DNA from: Peptococcaceae bacterium UBA3937 | GTDB taxonomy: Bacteria > Bacillota > Peptococcia > DRI-13 > DTU073 | NCBI GenBank assembly: GCA_002385735.1 | Contig: DGEB01000025.1 | Location: 1 to 14,370 of the forward strand | Direction of reading: 5' to 3' | Length of the DNA: 14,370 bases | Shown: positions 6,842-14,360 of the stretch, piece by piece | How the letters are laid out: each line of letters starts with the position of its first letter | Position numbering within the stretch: position 1 is the first letter of the stretch | Notes under the pieces: generated by a model | Database searches by the model: none | What the model saw: the letters and a program-made list of their open reading frames with translations, nothing else | Told to the model about the DNA's origin: nothing | Program-made: the position numbers and the translations under genes

Positions 6842-7627
6842 ATGAGCGTCAGATTATCGGAAATGAACTTGCCCCGTTTCCCCCTGTTGACCGATGAAGA
6901 GATGAACGAACTGTTAAAGAAAGTGCAGGAGGGGGATACAGAGGCCAGAGAAAGATTAATCAATTGCAATTTACGGCTTGTCTTTAACCTGGTCAAACGG
7001 TTTGCCAACCGTGGCTACGAGCTGGAAGATTTGTTCCAGATCGGCACCATTGGTTTGATTAAAGCCATTGATAAATTCAACATGTCCTATAACGTCAAAT
7101 TCTCGACTTATGCGGTGCCGATGATTATTGGGGAGATCAGGCGCTTTTTGCGCGATGACAATCCGGTGAAGGTAAGCCGCTCTCTAAAAGAAAACGCCTA
7201 CCGGATCAACAAGGCCCGGGATACCTTGACGAAGGAATTAGAAAGGGAGCCCACCCTGCAGGAAATTGCGGAAAAGGTCGAGCTAAGCACGGAAGAAATT
7301 GTGGCAAGTCTTGAGGCGGTCCAAATGCCTTCTTCCATCCACGATACCTTGTATCAGGACGACGGGGACCCGATTTACCTCATCGACCAGTTGAGCAGCG
7401 AAAAAGACGAAAACCAGTGGTTCGAGAAACTGGCCCTGCGGGAAGTCTTAAACAAACTTTCCGAAAAGGAAAGAGAAATCATCATGATTCGTTTTTTTCA
7501 GGACAAAACCCAAATGGAAGTGGCGCAGATGGTGGGGCTGTCCCAGGTCCAGGTTTCCAGGATCGAACGGCAGGCTTTAAAGAAATTCAAAAGCCTGCTG
7601 AACGAGGACGGCTGCCAGACCGGCTGA
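6842..7627 (+). CDS. sigF: RNA polymerase forespore sigma factor SigF
   Basis: SigF is the first forespore-specific sigma factor and directs transcription of early forespore genes. The ATG at 6842 follows GAGGGAG (6830-6836); 261 residues against 255 in B. subtilis. Region 2 runs from about LINCNLRLVFNLVKRF to IIGEIRRFLRDDNPVKV and carries the core-binding and -10 elements (EDLFQIGTIGLIKAI, FSTYAVPMIIGEI). Region 3 follows (about residues 115-175). Region 4 holds the helix-turn-helix (QMEVAQMVGLSQVQVSRIERQ is its extent, about residues 223-243). SigG is the nearest paralogue, but the spoIIAA-spoIIAB context settles the identity. A terminator lies 60 bp downstream. Confidence 0.97.
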   Translation: MSVRLSEMNLPRFPLLTDEEMNELLKKVQEGDTEARERLINCNLRLVFNLVKRFANRGYELEDLFQIGTIGLIKAIDKFNMSYNVKFSTYAVPMIIGEIRRFLRDDNPVKVSRSLKENAYRINKARDTLTKELEREPTLQEIAEKVELSTEEIVASLEAVQMPSSIHDTLYQDDGDPIYLIDQLSSEKDENQWFEKLALREVLNKLSEKEREIIMIRFFQDKTQMEVAQMVGLSQVQVSRIERQALKKFKSLLNEDGCQTG

Positions 7628-7687
7628 GGCCGGGAAGACCAAACCACCTGGGAAGACCGGACCGGATGAAACAACACAGCAAGAGCT

Positions 7688-7715
7688 AACAGGGGTGACC
7701 CTGTTTATTTTTTTT
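7688..7715 (+). terminator. Rho-independent terminator after sigF
   Basis: AACAGGG (7688-7694) pairs perfectly with CCCTGTT (7699-7705) around the tetraloop GTGA, followed by TA and eight T residues (7708-7715). It ends the spoIIA operon. Confidence 0.88.
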
Positions 7716-7731
7716 GGTTAGGGTAAAAATA
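7703..7731 (+). promoter_or_regulatory. Candidate forespore promoter of the spoVA operon (sigma-F/G type)
   Basis: GGTAAAAATA at 7722-7731 fits the sigma-F -10 pattern at all positions and GTTTA at 7703-7707 fits the -35 (GywTA), with a 14-base spacer. The -35 lies inside the spoIIA terminator. B. subtilis spoVA is mainly SigG-dependent, and SigF and SigG recognise overlapping promoters; I saw no better SigG -10. The A+T-rich composition raises the chance of a false match. Confidence 0.33.
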
Positions 7732-7821
7732 TAAAATGTTATGGCGGAAAACAAAGATGTGCTCGGTGAGCAATAAAGGTATGTGCCGGCGAAGAAAGAT
7801 GAGGGAAAGGAGAACAGCAAG

Positions 7822-8493
7822 GTGGATAAACAGGCCATCCGGGAAAGAATAAAGGAACGGGAAGCGTTGATTGCCCAAAATTTTGTCCTGGCGGAACAAG
7901 AAATGACCAGGCTGCAGCAAGAATTACAAAAAGAACATCAAAAGGTGCTGTATTGGGAAGCCAAGGCCAAGGGCGCAGAGAAGGAGCACTTTAACGGCCT
8001 GCGGTTGGAGATTGAACGACAACAGAAGCGCCTGGCTTTACCAGAGCAAATTGTCTATCAAAGCACAGCGCTGCGCCTTGCACCGAAACAAACTGTGGTC
8101 AAGAACGTGGTGATGGCCTTTCTCGTGGGCGGCACTATTTGCCTGGCCGGGCAGGTTATTTTAAACATCTTCCTGCAAAACGGCCTGGCGGAAAAAGAGG
8201 CGGGGGCGGCCACTTCGGCTTTACTCGTGTTTTTAGGGGCCTTTTTAACCGGCCTTGGTTATTATGACGAACTGGGCAAAGTAGCCGGCGCCGGTTCGAT
8301 TGTGCCTATTACCGGCTTTGCCAACTCCATTGTTTCTTCCGCGATGGAGTTCAAGCGCGAAGGTTTTGTTTATGGAGTGGGCGCCCGCCTTTTTACCGTT
8401 GCGGGACCGGTTATTGTCTATGGAACCTTGGTTTCAATTCTGGTCGGGTTGATTTACTTTTTTATCAATCGCGCCAACTTCACTTTGCTGTAA
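7822..8493 (+). CDS. spoVAC: Stage V sporulation protein AC with a long charged N-terminal extension
   Basis: SpoVAC is an inner forespore membrane protein of the SpoVA dipicolinate channel; the B. subtilis protein has mechanosensitive-channel behaviour. The GTG at 7822 follows AAAGGAGA (7806-7813) and gives 223 residues; the GTG at 7783 would give 236. The conserved core begins near residue 88 (APKQTVVKNVVMAFLVGG) and has hydrophobic segments at about 95-118, 130-148 and 190-214, with the family motif GAGSIVPITGFANS at 157-170. The core matches typical SpoVAC, which is only about 150 residues long. Residues 1-75 are extra: a strongly charged, Glu/Lys/Gln-rich helix likely to form a coiled coil on the cytoplasmic (core) side. 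No better internal start with a ribosome binding site was found. spoVAD follows after 86 bp. Confidence 0.93.
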   Translation: MDKQAIRERIKEREALIAQNFVLAEQEMTRLQQELQKEHQKVLYWEAKAKGAEKEHFNGLRLEIERQQKRLALPEQIVYQSTALRLAPKQTVVKNVVMAFLVGGTICLAGQVILNIFLQNGLAEKEAGAATSALLVFLGAFLTGLGYYDELGKVAGAGSIVPITGFANSIVSSAMEFKREGFVYGVGARLFTVAGPVIVYGTLVSILVGLIYFFINRANFTLL

Positions 8494-8579
8494 TGCAGTA
8501 TGAAGAAAACAGCGGTGAAAGCAAGGTTCAACAAAAAGGAAACAGGAATGATACGTGTGACGGTGAGGTGAGATAAGGG

Positions 8580-9596
8580 ATGGCGCAAAAGAAGATGGGG
8601 AAACAAACGCTTCAGTTTTCTTCGGCGCCGGTGATTACGTCAGCGGCGGCAGTAGTGGGCCCCAAGGAGGGGCAAGGCCCTTTGGGGGACAAATATGACA
8701 TGGTATGTGACGATACTTATCTGGGGGAGAAGACCTGGGAAAATGCCGAACAAAAGATGATGCAGTATTCGATGGAATTGGCCTTGGAAAAACGTGGGCT
8801 GCTGCCGGCTGATTTGGATTTTTATCTGGCCGGGGACTTGCTCAATCAGATTATCAGCGCCAATTATACGGCCCGTTTTTTGAACGCTCCTTTTTTAGGA
8901 CTCTATGGGGCTTGTTCGACGATGGCGGAAGGACTTTGTCTAGCCGGCATCCTTTTAGAAGGAGGCTTTGGCGAACGGATCGGCGTTTCGGTCAGTAGCC
9001 ATCACGATACGGCCGAACGGCAATTCCGTTATCCCACCGAATTAGGTGCACAACGACCGATGACCGCTCAATGGACGGTGACCGGCGGTGGTTCCTGCGT
9101 TTTAGAACGGATCGGGACAGGGGTAAAATTAACCCATGCCACCATCGGCAAAATCAAGGATATGGGGGTCAGCAACAGCAATGATTTGGGGTCGGCGATG
9201 GCTCCGGCGGCGCTGGATACCATCAAAACCCATTTAGAGGATTTGGGCCGCAAGGTTGATGACTATGATCTGATTATTACCGGGGACCTGGGGATTTTTG
9301 GCCATACCCTCTTAAAGGAGCTCATGCAAAAGGAAGGCTACCCGGTGGAACGGCTTAGTGATTGCGGCGTTTTAATTTACGACCCCAATCAGGATACCCA
9401 TTCGGGCGGCAGTGGCTGTGGTTGTTCCGCCGTAGTGCTGGCCGCGCATTTAATGGAAAAACTGCACAAAGGGGAGTACCAGCGTATTTTTTTTGTGGGC
9501 ACCGGCGCCTTATTAAGCCCGATCAGTGTGTTTCAAGGGGAAACCATTCCCTGTATTGCTCACGGTGTGGTATTGGAAGCGCCGTCAAACGAATAA
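8580..9596 (+). CDS. spoVAD: Stage V sporulation protein AD (dipicolinate-binding)
   Basis: SpoVAD is a soluble or peripheral protein with a thiolase-like fold that binds Ca-dipicolinate and is required for its uptake into the forespore. The ATG at 8580 is eight bases after GAGGTGA (8565-8571); 338 residues is the normal length. Recognisable features are the N-terminal FSSAPVITSAAAVVGPKEGQG, GLYGACSTMAEGL with C112 at the position of the thiolase nucleophile, SVSSHHDTAERQFRYPTE, and the Gly-rich HSGGSGCGCSAVV near the C-terminus. Thiolase activity is not expected. It lies in the order AC-AD-AE seen in all spoVA operons; a run of 86 bases with no convincing gene separates it from spoVAC. Confidence 0.97.
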   Translation: MAQKKMGKQTLQFSSAPVITSAAAVVGPKEGQGPLGDKYDMVCDDTYLGEKTWENAEQKMMQYSMELALEKRGLLPADLDFYLAGDLLNQIISANYTARFLNAPFLGLYGACSTMAEGLCLAGILLEGGFGERIGVSVSSHHDTAERQFRYPTELGAQRPMTAQWTVTGGGSCVLERIGTGVKLTHATIGKIKDMGVSNSNDLGSAMAPAALDTIKTHLEDLGRKVDDYDLIITGDLGIFGHTLLKELMQKEGYPVERLSDCGVLIYDPNQDTHSGGSGCGCSAVVLAAHLMEKLHKGEYQRIFFVGTGALLSPISVFQGETIPCIAHGVVLEAPSNE

Positions 9597-9651
9597 GCGG
9601 AGCGAAAACCAAGAAAACAAAAAGAGCAGGAAGGAAAGGAGGAAAAGATTG

Positions 9652-10011
9652 ATGGAGATGCTTGTAAGGGCTTTTGTGTTAGGCGGATTGATTTGTGTCA
9701 TTGGGCAGCTTTTGATGGATTTGACGCCTTTTCATATCACTCCCGCCCATATTTTGGTGGGCTATGTGACAACCGGTGTCGTATTAAGCGCCCTCGGACT
9801 CTATCAGCCTTTGGTGGATTGGGGTGGGGCAGGGGCCACCGTGCCGCTCTCGGGCTTTGGCCATTCCCTGGCCCAAGGGGCGATTCGTGGGGTGGAGAGC
9901 AAGGGGCTATTGGGCGCGCTGGGCGGCGGCATTGAGGCAACGTCTGTGGGGGTTGCCGCTGCGATTGTCTTTGGGCTGGTGGCCGCTACTTTTTTTCAAC
10001 CCAAAGCCTAG
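9652..10011 (+). CDS. spoVAE: Stage V sporulation protein AE (SpoVAEb type)
   Basis: This small inner forespore membrane protein is part of the SpoVA dipicolinate channel. ATG 9652 is nine bases after AAAGGAGG (9635-9642) and gives 119 residues (116 in B. subtilis); the longer reading from 9526 would overlap spoVAD by 71 bases and add a non-family basic segment. Hydrophobic segments lie at about residues 5-23, 32-51 and 96-114. The motif GGAGATVPLSGFGHSLAQGAI parallels GAGSIVPITGFANSIV in SpoVAC, showing the two are paralogues. The first residues (LVRAFVLGGLICVIGQLLMD) also match the SpoVAC core. Confidence 0.96.
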   Translation: MEMLVRAFVLGGLICVIGQLLMDLTPFHITPAHILVGYVTTGVVLSALGLYQPLVDWGGAGATVPLSGFGHSLAQGAIRGVESKGLLGALGGGIEATSVGVAAAIVFGLVAATFFQPKA

Positions 10012-10076
10012 GAAAGGATTTTAGTTATCCTGTTTCCACTGAAAACCTTCTTGAAAAGACGGGAGACGAAAAAATC

Positions 10077-10670
10077 ATGAATGCTCACAATGCCAAAAAG
10101 AAAGTAATCCTGGTGACCGATGGGGACCTTATCGCCCAGCAGGCAGTTGAGGAAGCGACCAAAAAAATCGGTGGCCGTTGTATTTCCGCGTCCGCCGGGA
10201 ATCCGACCAGGCTCACCGGCGCAGAGGTCGTTGAACTAATCCAAAGTACCCCTTACGATCCGGTGGTGGTAATGGTCGATGACCGCGGTTCCACCAGAAA
10301 GGGTAATGGGGAGAGGGTGCTGGAATATGTGGCGAAGCACCCGGATTTAGAGCTAATCGGGGTTCTGGCCGTGGCTTCGAATACGGAAAACACAGACGGA
10401 GCGGTGGTTAATTGCGCAATCACCAGGGAGCAAAAGGTGCTCAGCGGCGAGGTCGATAAGGAAGGGGAACTGATTTCTCCGCATGCTTTGGTAAGGGGCG
10501 ACACGGTGGGTGTTTTAAATGAGTTGGGGGCCGAAGTGCCCTTTGTGGTGGGCATTGGTGATCTGGGGAAGATGGAGGGAAGGGATAATCCCCAAAGCGG
10601 GGCGCAAGTCACCACCAAAGCCCTGCAGTTAATCCTGGAGAACTGGCAAAAAAGGCAGGCTTTCCATTGA
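10077..10670 (+). CDS. spoVAEA: Stage V sporulation protein AEA
   Basis: SpoVAEA is the soluble SpoVA protein of unknown biochemical role, needed for normal dipicolinate content and germination in Bacillus. The ATG at 10077 follows GGGAGA with a spacer of about ten bases. At 197 residues it has the usual family length. Conserved segments are VILVTDGDLIAQQAVEEA (10-27), VVVMVDDRGSTRKGNGE (63-79) and VLAVASNT (about 95-102), and a polar C-terminus. No signal peptide or membrane segment is visible. It lies 65 bp after spoVAE, as in B. subtilis. In B. subtilis spoVAF follows; here two activase-like genes take that place. Confidence 0.93.
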   Translation: MNAHNAKKKVILVTDGDLIAQQAVEEATKKIGGRCISASAGNPTRLTGAEVVELIQSTPYDPVVVMVDDRGSTRKGNGERVLEYVAKHPDLELIGVLAVASNTENTDGAVVNCAITREQKVLSGEVDKEGELISPHALVRGDTVGVLNELGAEVPFVVGIGDLGKMEGRDNPQSGAQVTTKALQLILENWQKRQAFH

Positions 10671-10746
10671 GTTTGGTTTTGAGGGCAACAATTGAGCCAG
10701 GGAAGGGAAAAAGAAACAAGATACACAATTAGAAAGGGGTAAAAAG

Positions 10747-11721
10747 TTGTCTTTGAAAGTTGGTTTGCCGCGGGCCTTGTTTTATCATACTTATTATCCG
10801 TTGTGGCAAGCTTTTTACGCGGCCCTGGGGGTGGAGACGGTGGTTTCCCCCGAAACAAACAAAGGGATTTTAAATAAAGGAATCAAGTGTGTGGTTGACG
10901 AAACCTGTTTGCCTGTAAAGGTTTTTTTCGGGCATGTGGCTGAGCTGTGTGAAGCGGGAGCAGACTATTTGTTCGTGCCTCGTTTGGTCAGTGTGGAAAA
11001 AAAAGCCTATATCTGCCCTAAATTCATGGGTCTTCCGGACATGTTGAAGGCAAGCCGGATTCAACAACCTCCCTTAATTGCGCCGGTGATTAATTTCGTC
11101 AAAGTCACGCCTTTGCAGAAAATACTCGATGAATGTGCCGCTCCTTTCACCCGCAACCGGGTGAAAATTAATCGAGCCTGGCAAAAGGCTTGGCAGGAAC
11201 AAAAGCAGCATGAGGAGAATTTAAGAAAAATAACCCCTCACCATGATTTAACCATTCTTTTGCTGGGCCATGATTACAACGTCTATGACCGCTACATTAA
11301 TATGGACCTCATTAAGAAACTTCAGCAATTAGGCTGTCAGGTGATGACGGCGGCGCACATCGCCAGGGAAGAAAGGGACCGGCAAATCGAGAAGTTTCCC
11401 CGCTCGGTCTTTTGGACATACGGGCGCAACTTGATTGGCGCGGCCTATCATTTTATGGAGCAGCCAGGGCTCAAAGGGGTTATCATCCTGTCTTCCTTCG
11501 GCTGTGGCATTGATTCCTTTATCGATAATTTCATTATAAGACGCTTAACGGAGCAAAAAATTCCGCATTTGAACGTGGTTCTCGACGAACATACGGGCGA
11601 AGGCGGTTTAAATACCCGGCTGGAAGCTTTTGTGGATATTATCCGCTGGAGGAGGGATTACCATCAAGGTTACGTTTCCCCACATGGGCAATACCTGGGT
11701 AGCGCTGAAAGGAATGCTTGA
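10747..11721 (+). CDS. Acyl-CoA dehydratase activase-related protein (DUF2229, HgdB-like)
   Basis: The TTG at 10747 follows AAAGGGG (10733-10739) and opens 324 residues beginning MSLKVGLPRALFYHTYYPLW, the usual start of the DUF2229 family (CoA enzyme activase-associated domain). Conserved cysteines are C48, C54 (VDETCLPVKVF), C90 (YICPKF) and C253 (SFGCGID), which may bind an iron-sulfur cluster. The C-terminal third contains LDEHTGEGGLNTRLEAF, a motif of the 2-hydroxyglutaryl-CoA dehydratase component (HgdB/D). Large clostridial activases of about 1400 residues carry this domain after ATPase domains; here it stands alone, with no ATPase nearby. No function is established for the free-standing form. 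The last 20 or so residues (after LEAFVDIIRWRR) look like read-through into the next gene rather than family sequence. It probably belongs to the spoVA transcript, 76 bp downstream. Confidence 0.85.
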   Translation: MSLKVGLPRALFYHTYYPLWQAFYAALGVETVVSPETNKGILNKGIKCVVDETCLPVKVFFGHVAELCEAGADYLFVPRLVSVEKKAYICPKFMGLPDMLKASRIQQPPLIAPVINFVKVTPLQKILDECAAPFTRNRVKINRAWQKAWQEQKQHEENLRKITPHHDLTILLLGHDYNVYDRYINMDLIKKLQQLGCQVMTAAHIAREERDRQIEKFPRSVFWTYGRNLIGAAYHFMEQPGLKGVIILSSFGCGIDSFIDNFIIRRLTEQKIPHLNVVLDEHTGEGGLNTRLEAFVDIIRWRRDYHQGYVSPHGQYLGSAERNA

Positions 11722-12853
11722 ATACATTGGCCTTGAGGTGGTGGTGCCGCCGCCCATTACCAAAGAAACTCTTTTCCTGGGCGTGCAGCATGCCCCGGAA
11801 TTCGCCTGCCTTCCCTTAAAAATCAATATCGGTAATTTAATTGAAGCCAAAAAACTGGGCGCCGATGTTTTTATCATGGCGGGAGGCACCGGCCCCTGCC
11901 GTTTTGGGCTTTATGCGCAACTGGAAAAAGAAATCCTTGAGGATTTGGGTTATCATTATGATTCGCTGATTATTGAACCGCCTGATACGGGTTACTGGCA
12001 GTTTTTAAAGCAGGTCAAAAAAATTGTCGGAAAGGCTTCCTGGTGGCGGGTGTTTCAGGGCATTCGTTTTGGCTACCAAAAGGCTTTAGCCGTTGATAAA
12101 CTGGAAAAACTGGTGGAAGAAATCAGACCCCGGGAGACGGTCAAAGGGACGGCCGATAAGATTTTTCAAAATGCTTTGCAGATTATTGACCGGGCCCAAA
12201 ATTTCGGTGAACTGGAGGAAAGTTATATTCTTTCCAGTGAGAAACTGCGCCATATTCCCCAGGATGAGCGGAAAAAAGTGCTCAAGATTGGGCTGGTGGG
12301 CGAAATCTATACGTTGCTGGAGCCCTTTGCCAGCGCCGATATTGAAAAAAAGCTGGGCTACCTGGGCGCTGAGGTGCGCCGCTCCCTTTACCTCAGCGAA
12401 TGGGTGAACGAACACCTGTTTTTAAAGGCGAAGGGGCCGAGTATCCGGGATTTTGCCAGGCCCTTTCTCAATCATTTTGTGGGCGGCCATGGGCAGGAAA
12501 CTATTGGCGCGGGCGTGGCGTTTGCCAATGCCGGTTTTGACGGGATCGTGCAGGTCGCTCCCCTCACCTGTATGCCGGAGATTGTGGCTCATAATATCTT
12601 TCCGGAAGTCAGCCGGGACTGTGGTATTCCGGTTTTGAACATTTACGTCGATGAACAAACCGGCGAGGCCGGGATTAATACCCGGCTGGAAGCCTTTATT
12701 GAGCTGCTGGAAGCCAGGAGAAAACCGGATGGAAAAGTTGTTTCAAAACCGGATGCTGTTCAAGGTGTCGCGCAGGATGTGGCGTCTCCAATACCGCGGG
12801 AAGCTGCTCAAAAAGCAGCGAATAAAGAGGGGCCGGACACCTTGACCATGTAA
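11663..12853 (+). CDS. Second activase-related protein (HgdB-like), overlapping the first; start codon unclear
   Basis: The reading frame is one base ahead (+1) of the preceding gene. Family members start with Met at the position of the ATC at 11663, here followed by KVTFPHMGNTW, and GGAGGAGGG (11648-11656) lies at ideal distance from that ATC; no ATG, GTG or TTG is present there. A TTG at 11630 and an ATG at 11684 are the standard-codon alternatives. From 11663 there are 396 residues. Conserved features are C49 (PEFACLPLKI), C79 (GGTGPCRFGLY), a central segment with VGEIYTLLEPFA, and the C-terminal APLTCMPEI and VDEQTGEAGINTRLEAF. That last motif matches the end of the preceding protein, so the two share an HgdB-like C-terminal part. 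A 45-residue low-complexity tail follows the family end. Role unknown; an iron-sulfur protein is likely. Confidence 0.82.
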   Translation: MKVTFPHMGNTWVALKGMLEYIGLEVVVPPPITKETLFLGVQHAPEFACLPLKINIGNLIEAKKLGADVFIMAGGTGPCRFGLYAQLEKEILEDLGYHYDSLIIEPPDTGYWQFLKQVKKIVGKASWWRVFQGIRFGYQKALAVDKLEKLVEEIRPRETVKGTADKIFQNALQIIDRAQNFGELEESYILSSEKLRHIPQDERKKVLKIGLVGEIYTLLEPFASADIEKKLGYLGAEVRRSLYLSEWVNEHLFLKAKGPSIRDFARPFLNHFVGGHGQETIGAGVAFANAGFDGIVQVAPLTCMPEIVAHNIFPEVSRDCGIPVLNIYVDEQTGEAGINTRLEAFIELLEARRKPDGKVVSKPDAVQGVAQDVASPIPREAAQKAANKEGPDTLTM

Positions 12854-12870
12854 AGATGATATGTTACTAT
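12842..12870 (+). promoter_or_regulatory. Sigma-A promoter candidate for lysA
   Basis: TTGACC (12842-12847) and TACTAT (12865-12870) are separated by exactly 17 bases, and TG at 12862-12863 forms an extended -10. The -35 overlaps the last codons of the preceding gene, whose stop is at 12851-12853. Transcription would start near 12877, leaving a leader of about 68 bases, too short for a lysine riboswitch. Confidence 0.58.
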
Positions 12871-12944
12871 TACTTCAATTATTTCACTTCACGAATTTTG
12901 TTTAAGGAAATCAGAAATTGGGAGAGAGGCAGGAGTAATGAGGA

Positions 12945-14258
12945 ATGAAGCTACATGGCACAATGACGATTAATGAGCAAGGTCACTTAAGTATCGGCGG
13001 TTGTGATGCCGTTGAACTGGCCAGGGAGTTTGGCACCCCCCTTTATGTGATGGATGAGGAGCATTTGCGGGCGATTTGCCGTGAATATTACCAATCCTTT
13101 GTGACCAAATATCCCCGCAATGAGGTGATTTACGCCAGTAAAGCCTTTCTGACCAAGGCGATGGCCAGGATCATCGCCCAGGAAAAGCTGGGCTTGGACG
13201 TGGTTTCCGGTGGGGAACTCTATACGGCGCTGGAGGCTGGTTTTCCGGCGGAACATATTTATTTCCACGGCAATAACAAGTCCCCGGAGGAATTATCCTT
13301 AGCCTTAGACAGTAAAATCGGCCGCATTATTGTGGATAATTTATATGAATTGGAGCTTTTGGAAGGGCTCTGTCGGGAAAAAGGCGTTAAAGCGAAAATC
13401 CTTTTACGGCTCCAGCCCGGGATTGAAGCCCATACCCACGAATATATCCAGACCGGGCAGATTGATTCGAAGTTTGGGATGGCCATTGCCACCGGGCAGG
13501 CCATGGAGATAGTGCAAAGGGCGCTGGCCTTTGATCATGTGGAATTAAAAGGCTTGCATTGCCATATCGGTTCTCAGATTTTCGAAATTGCTTCTTTCAA
13601 GCACGCCGCGGAAGTAATGATGGACTTTTTGAAAAGAGTGCAGGAAGAAACCTGCCGCGAGCTTTCGGAACTGAATTTAGGCGGCGGTATTGGGATTTAT
13701 TATGCGGAAGATGACACCCCGGCACCAATTCAGGAGTTTGCGGAAACGATTATGAACACGGTCACGGAAAAAGCAAATGCTTTACAACTGAAGGTGCCGA
13801 AAATCATTATCGAACCGGGCCGTTCCATCGTAGGCACGGTGGGTACAACCCTCTATACCGTAGGTTCGATTAAGAATATTCCCGGGATCCGCACTTATGT
13901 GGCGGTGGATGGCGGGATGGCCGACAATCCCCGTCCGGCCTTATACCAGGCCAAATACGAGGCGGCGCTGGCAAACAAAATGCAGGAAGCGCCGACCGAA
14001 GTGGTTTCGATTACCGGAAAGTGCTGCGAATCAGGGGATATGCTGATTTGGGACATTGAGTTGCCCCCGGTGGAAAGCGGCGACATCCTGGCCGTTTCCT
14101 GCACGGGAGCCTATAACTATTCCATGTCCAGCAACTATAACCGGTTGCCGCGGCCGGCCGTTGTCCTGGTCAGAGACGGGAATGCCGACCTCATCGTGGC
14201 GCGGGAGACTTATGCGGATTTGGTGCGGAATGATCTCGTTCCGGCCAGGTTAAAATAA
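12945..14258 (+). CDS. lysA: Diaminopimelate decarboxylase
   Basis: This PLP enzyme converts meso-diaminopimelate to L-lysine, the last step of lysine synthesis, in the cytoplasm. The ATG at 12945 is nine bases after AGGAG (12931-12935) and gives 437 residues, the usual length. The N-terminal alanine-racemase-like barrel carries the PLP lysine K66 (YASKAF), HGNNKS (108-113), HCHIGSQ (205-211) and the phosphate-binding GGGIG (246-250) and EPGRS (290-294). The C-terminal beta domain has the active-site CESGD (361-365) and YNYSMSSNYNRLPRP (390-404). lysA also follows spoVA in B. subtilis, so synteny supports the call. A sigma-A promoter directly upstream suggests vegetative expression independent of spoVA. 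Confidence 0.97.
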   Translation: MKLHGTMTINEQGHLSIGGCDAVELAREFGTPLYVMDEEHLRAICREYYQSFVTKYPRNEVIYASKAFLTKAMARIIAQEKLGLDVVSGGELYTALEAGFPAEHIYFHGNNKSPEELSLALDSKIGRIIVDNLYELELLEGLCREKGVKAKILLRLQPGIEAHTHEYIQTGQIDSKFGMAIATGQAMEIVQRALAFDHVELKGLHCHIGSQIFEIASFKHAAEVMMDFLKRVQEETCRELSELNLGGGIGIYYAEDDTPAPIQEFAETIMNTVTEKANALQLKVPKIIIEPGRSIVGTVGTTLYTVGSIKNIPGIRTYVAVDGGMADNPRPALYQAKYEAALANKMQEAPTEVVSITGKCCESGDMLIWDIELPPVESGDILAVSCTGAYNYSMSSNYNRLPRPAVVLVRDGNADLIVARETYADLVRNDLVPARLK

Positions 14259-14306
14259 CCATCGATTTATTTGAATGACAACTAAAAACTAATCAATTTT
14301 TTAAAC

Positions 14307-14348
14307 GGGAGTATTTGTTGATTTTTCATTGGAATACTCTCTTTGTTT
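14307..14348 (+). terminator. Weak hairpin downstream of lysA, possible terminator
   Basis: GGGAGTATT (14307-14315) pairs with AATACTCTC (14333-14341) with one wobble, around a 17-base loop, followed by TTTGTTT. The stem is A+T rich and the T run is broken, so this is a poor terminator at best. Confidence 0.35.
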
Positions 14349-14360
14349 ACATAGTGTAAA
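14346..14360. promoter_or_regulatory. Perfect dyad at the window edge, possible operator
   Basis: TTTACA (14346-14351) and TGTAAA (14355-14360) are a perfect 6-bp inverted repeat with a 3-base centre. TTTACA could also be a -35 element whose -10 would fall at or beyond the window end, so this may be the control region of the next gene. I cannot name a regulator. Confidence 0.3.

Noticed and set aside
7741..7776. 11-residue ORF upstream of spoVAC, possible leader peptide
   Set aside because: No ribosome binding site and no attenuator-like alternative hairpins around it.
8500..8571. Possible 23-residue basic peptide between spoVAC and spoVAD
   Set aside because: There is no ribosome binding site before its ATG and its stop codon lies in the spoVAD ribosome binding site; the evidence is too thin.
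10253..10858. Minus-strand ORF of 201 codons opposite spoVAEA and the next gene start
   Set aside because: It crosses an intergenic gap antisense to a conserved gene, its product has no recognisable family, and no ribosome binding site or promoter was seen. It is a shadow of the plus-strand codon pattern.
12854..12944. Lysine riboswitch or T-box upstream of lysA
   Set aside because: The gap of 91 bases, with a predicted leader of about 68, is far too short for either, and no T-box or L-box motif is visible.
12938..12973. 11-residue ORF overlapping the lysA start
   Set aside because: AGGAG is only two bases from its ATG, too close, while the spacing to the lysA ATG at 12945 is acceptable; no lysine-rich leader is encoded.
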